The notes under the pieces were generated by a model. The model saw nothing but the letters and a program-made list of their open reading frames with translations, ran no database searches and was not told the DNA's origin. Positions 4,691 through 5,735 of a DNA stretch of 5,735 nucleotides are shown piece by piece. A program made the position numbers and the translations under genes. How positions within the stretch are numbered: position 1 is the stretch's first letter; every line of letters begins with the position of its first letter. The stretch covers positions 1-5,735 of the forward strand of contig DAIDTN010000208.1 in the NCBI GenBank assembly GCA_027457185.1, given 5' to 3'. Source of the stretch: Burkholderiales bacterium (GTDB lineage: Bacteria; Pseudomonadota; Gammaproteobacteria; Burkholderiales; SG8-39).

Positions 4691-5735
4691 CTATGCGAAT
4701 CCTTTCAGCGGGCTCATGCCGATTTCGTTGATCTTGGCCGCGTAGTCGTTGATCAGCTGCGGCACGCGCGCCATATCGGTGATCGCCACCTCAAAGCTGA
4801 CCACGCGCTCGGCCTCGAGCGAGAGTTGCTTCAGCGTATCGTCGATCTTGCTCATGCGCACGCTCGCGAGTTCGGAGCCCTTGACGAAGTGGCACTGGTA
4901 GTCGTCGCCGTGCTTGCAGCCCATCATCACGATGCCGTCGAAGCCGGCGTTCAACGCGTCGGTGACCCAGATGGTATTGACCGAGCCCAGGCAGCGCACG
5001 GGGATCACGCGCACAAAGGCGCTGTAGCAATTCCTCTGCAAACCCGCCATGTCGAGCGCTGGATAGGCGTCGTTCTCGCACGCGAGCACCAGGATGCGCG
5101 GCTTCTCCGAGAACTCGTCGGGGATGTCCACCGCCTTGATCTGCGCGCCGACGGTGTCGCAGGAGTAGTTCTCGAACGAGATCACCCGCACCGGGCACGC
5201 GCCCATGCAGGTGCCGCAGCGGCGGCAGCGGCTCTCGTTGAACACCGGGTAGCGCTTTTCGTCCTCGTCGATGGCGCCGAACGGGCATTCCACGGTGCAG
5301 CGCTTGCACGGGGGGCAGCCGTCGAGCTGGACGATGGGGTAGGAGAGGTCGCCCGAGCGCGGGTGTGCGGCGCGGCCGAGCTCGGCGTTTTCCATCGACT
5401 GGATCGCTTTCAAGGTGGCGCCGGTGGCATCTTCGGTTGCCTGCACCATGTCCATCTGGCGGCGCACCGGACCGGCGGAGTAGATGCCGGTGCGGCGCGT
5501 CTCGTAGGGGAAGCAGATGAAATGCGAATCGGTGAAACCCTTGGTCAGCTGCGGCAGATCCTTGCCCTGGCGGTAGGTCAGGTTGAGGATGGACACCGGC
5601 TTGACTTCCATCTTCGCCACTTCTTCCTCGGGAATGTCGATGTTCACCCCGGAGTTCGGCACCTGGCCGGTGGCGAGCACCACCAGGTCGGCGCCGGTGA
5701 CGGTCGCATCCTCGTCGAGGATCAGGTCGCGGAAT
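4691..5735 (-). CDS. qmoB: QmoB-like HdrA/MvhD flavoprotein, C-terminal part, cut by window edge
   Basis: The last 347 residues of an HdrA-type flavoprotein are visible and the frame stays open to the right edge. Visible residues 15-30 (A-D-L-V-V-L-A-T-G-Q-V-P-N-S) belong to the FAD-binding fold. Then come two 4Fe-4S motifs: C140-x2-C143-x2-C146-x3-C150-P and C170-x2-C173-x2-C176-x3-C180-P. The last 130 residues form an MvhD/FlpD-like domain with Cys in L-A-C-E-N-D, V-R-C-L-G-S-V and G-C-K-H-G-D-D-Y-Q-C-H, likely for a 2Fe-2S site. HdrA fused to an MvhD-like tail is the layout of QmoB, and the G-D-D-Y-Q-C-H-F-V-K-G-S-E-L stretch is typical of it. Known Qmo complexes move electrons between APS reductase and quinone at the cytoplasmic face of the membrane. 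qmoA and the FAD-binding N-terminus should lie to the right. A stand-alone HdrA-MvhD fusion from another complex is the main alternative. The stop overlaps the hdrC start region, so the two form one operon. Confidence 0.85.
   Translation of the reverse strand, partial: FRDLILDEDATVTGADLVVLATGQVPNSGVNIDIPEEEVAKMEVKPVSILNLTYRQGKDLPQLTKGFTDSHFICFPYETRRTGIYSAGPVRRQMDMVQATEDATGATLKAIQSMENAELGRAAHPRSGDLSYPIVQLDGCPPCKRCTVECPFGAIDEDEKRYPVFNESRCRRCGTCMGACPVRVISFENYSCDTVGAQIKAVDIPDEFSEKPRILVLACENDAYPALDMAGLQRNCYSAFVRVIPVRCLGSVNTIWVTDALNAGFDGIVMMGCKHGDDYQCHFVKGSELASVRMSKIDDTLKQLSLEAERVVSFEVAITDMARVPQLINDYAAKINEIGMSPLKGFA

Noticed and set aside
4149..4745. A 198-codon plus-strand frame opposite hdrC
   Set aside because: It is a shadow of hdrC and the end of qmoB, crosses both genes, and has no recognisable motif.
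3004..5735. Reading the Hdr-like genes as an sHdr (lipoate-linked sulfur oxidation) operon
   Set aside because: The sHdr order is hdrC1-B1-A-hyp-C2-B2 with a short HdrA. Here HdrA has an MvhD-like tail and comes first, as in QmoB, and no second hdrCB pair or lipoate-binding protein is seen.

Overview
The window looks like part of a G+C-rich proteobacterial chromosome, most likely a betaproteobacterium. Codon use, the DUF2889 gene, the ChrR-type bicupin and the style of the Qmo/Hdr genes all fit that, but no rRNA or other marker is present, so the assignment is inference. Every convincing gene lies on the minus strand, so the biological order runs from the right edge to the left.

Right half (3004-5735): a respiratory or sulfur-redox module. 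The 3' part of a qmoB-type gene (HdrA-like flavoprotein with two 4Fe-4S sites and a C-terminal MvhD-like domain) enters from the right edge. Two bases after its stop comes an hdrC-like 4Fe-4S protein, and after a palindromic intergenic repeat comes an hdrB-like protein with two CCG domains. This is a QmoB-HdrC-HdrB arrangement. HdrBC stands where the membrane subunit QmoC would be expected. Qmo complexes exchange electrons between APS reductase (AprBA) and the quinone pool or another partner, in sulfate reduction or, in reverse, in sulfur oxidation. aprBA, sat and qmoA would be expected beyond the right edge but cannot be seen.

Middle (723-2921): three same-strand genes with short gaps (82, 45 and 48 bp). 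They encode a two-domain ChrR-like cupin, a DUF2889 protein, and a seven-helix CtaG_Cox-type cytochrome oxidase assembly protein. They could be read from the module upstream, but no promoter or terminator is clear enough to settle it. Small hairpins lie in some gaps.

Left part (1-722): an accessory-looking, visibly more A+T-rich stretch. It holds a ParB-nuclease-like gene with a good ribosome binding site whose family similarity stops after about 66 codons. Immediately beyond that point is the 5' end of an IS4-family (DUF4372) transposase running off the left edge. The simplest reading is that an insertion sequence interrupted the gene. Between this gene and ctaG, 447-722 holds no convincing gene, only a possible remnant open frame without a start codon.

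The points most worth a second look are the HdrBC-for-QmoC arrangement, the imperfect palindrome inside the hdrC-hdrB gap (which also creates a false upstream start for hdrB), the IS/ParB-like junction, and a hairpin that would hide the transposase ribosome binding site.
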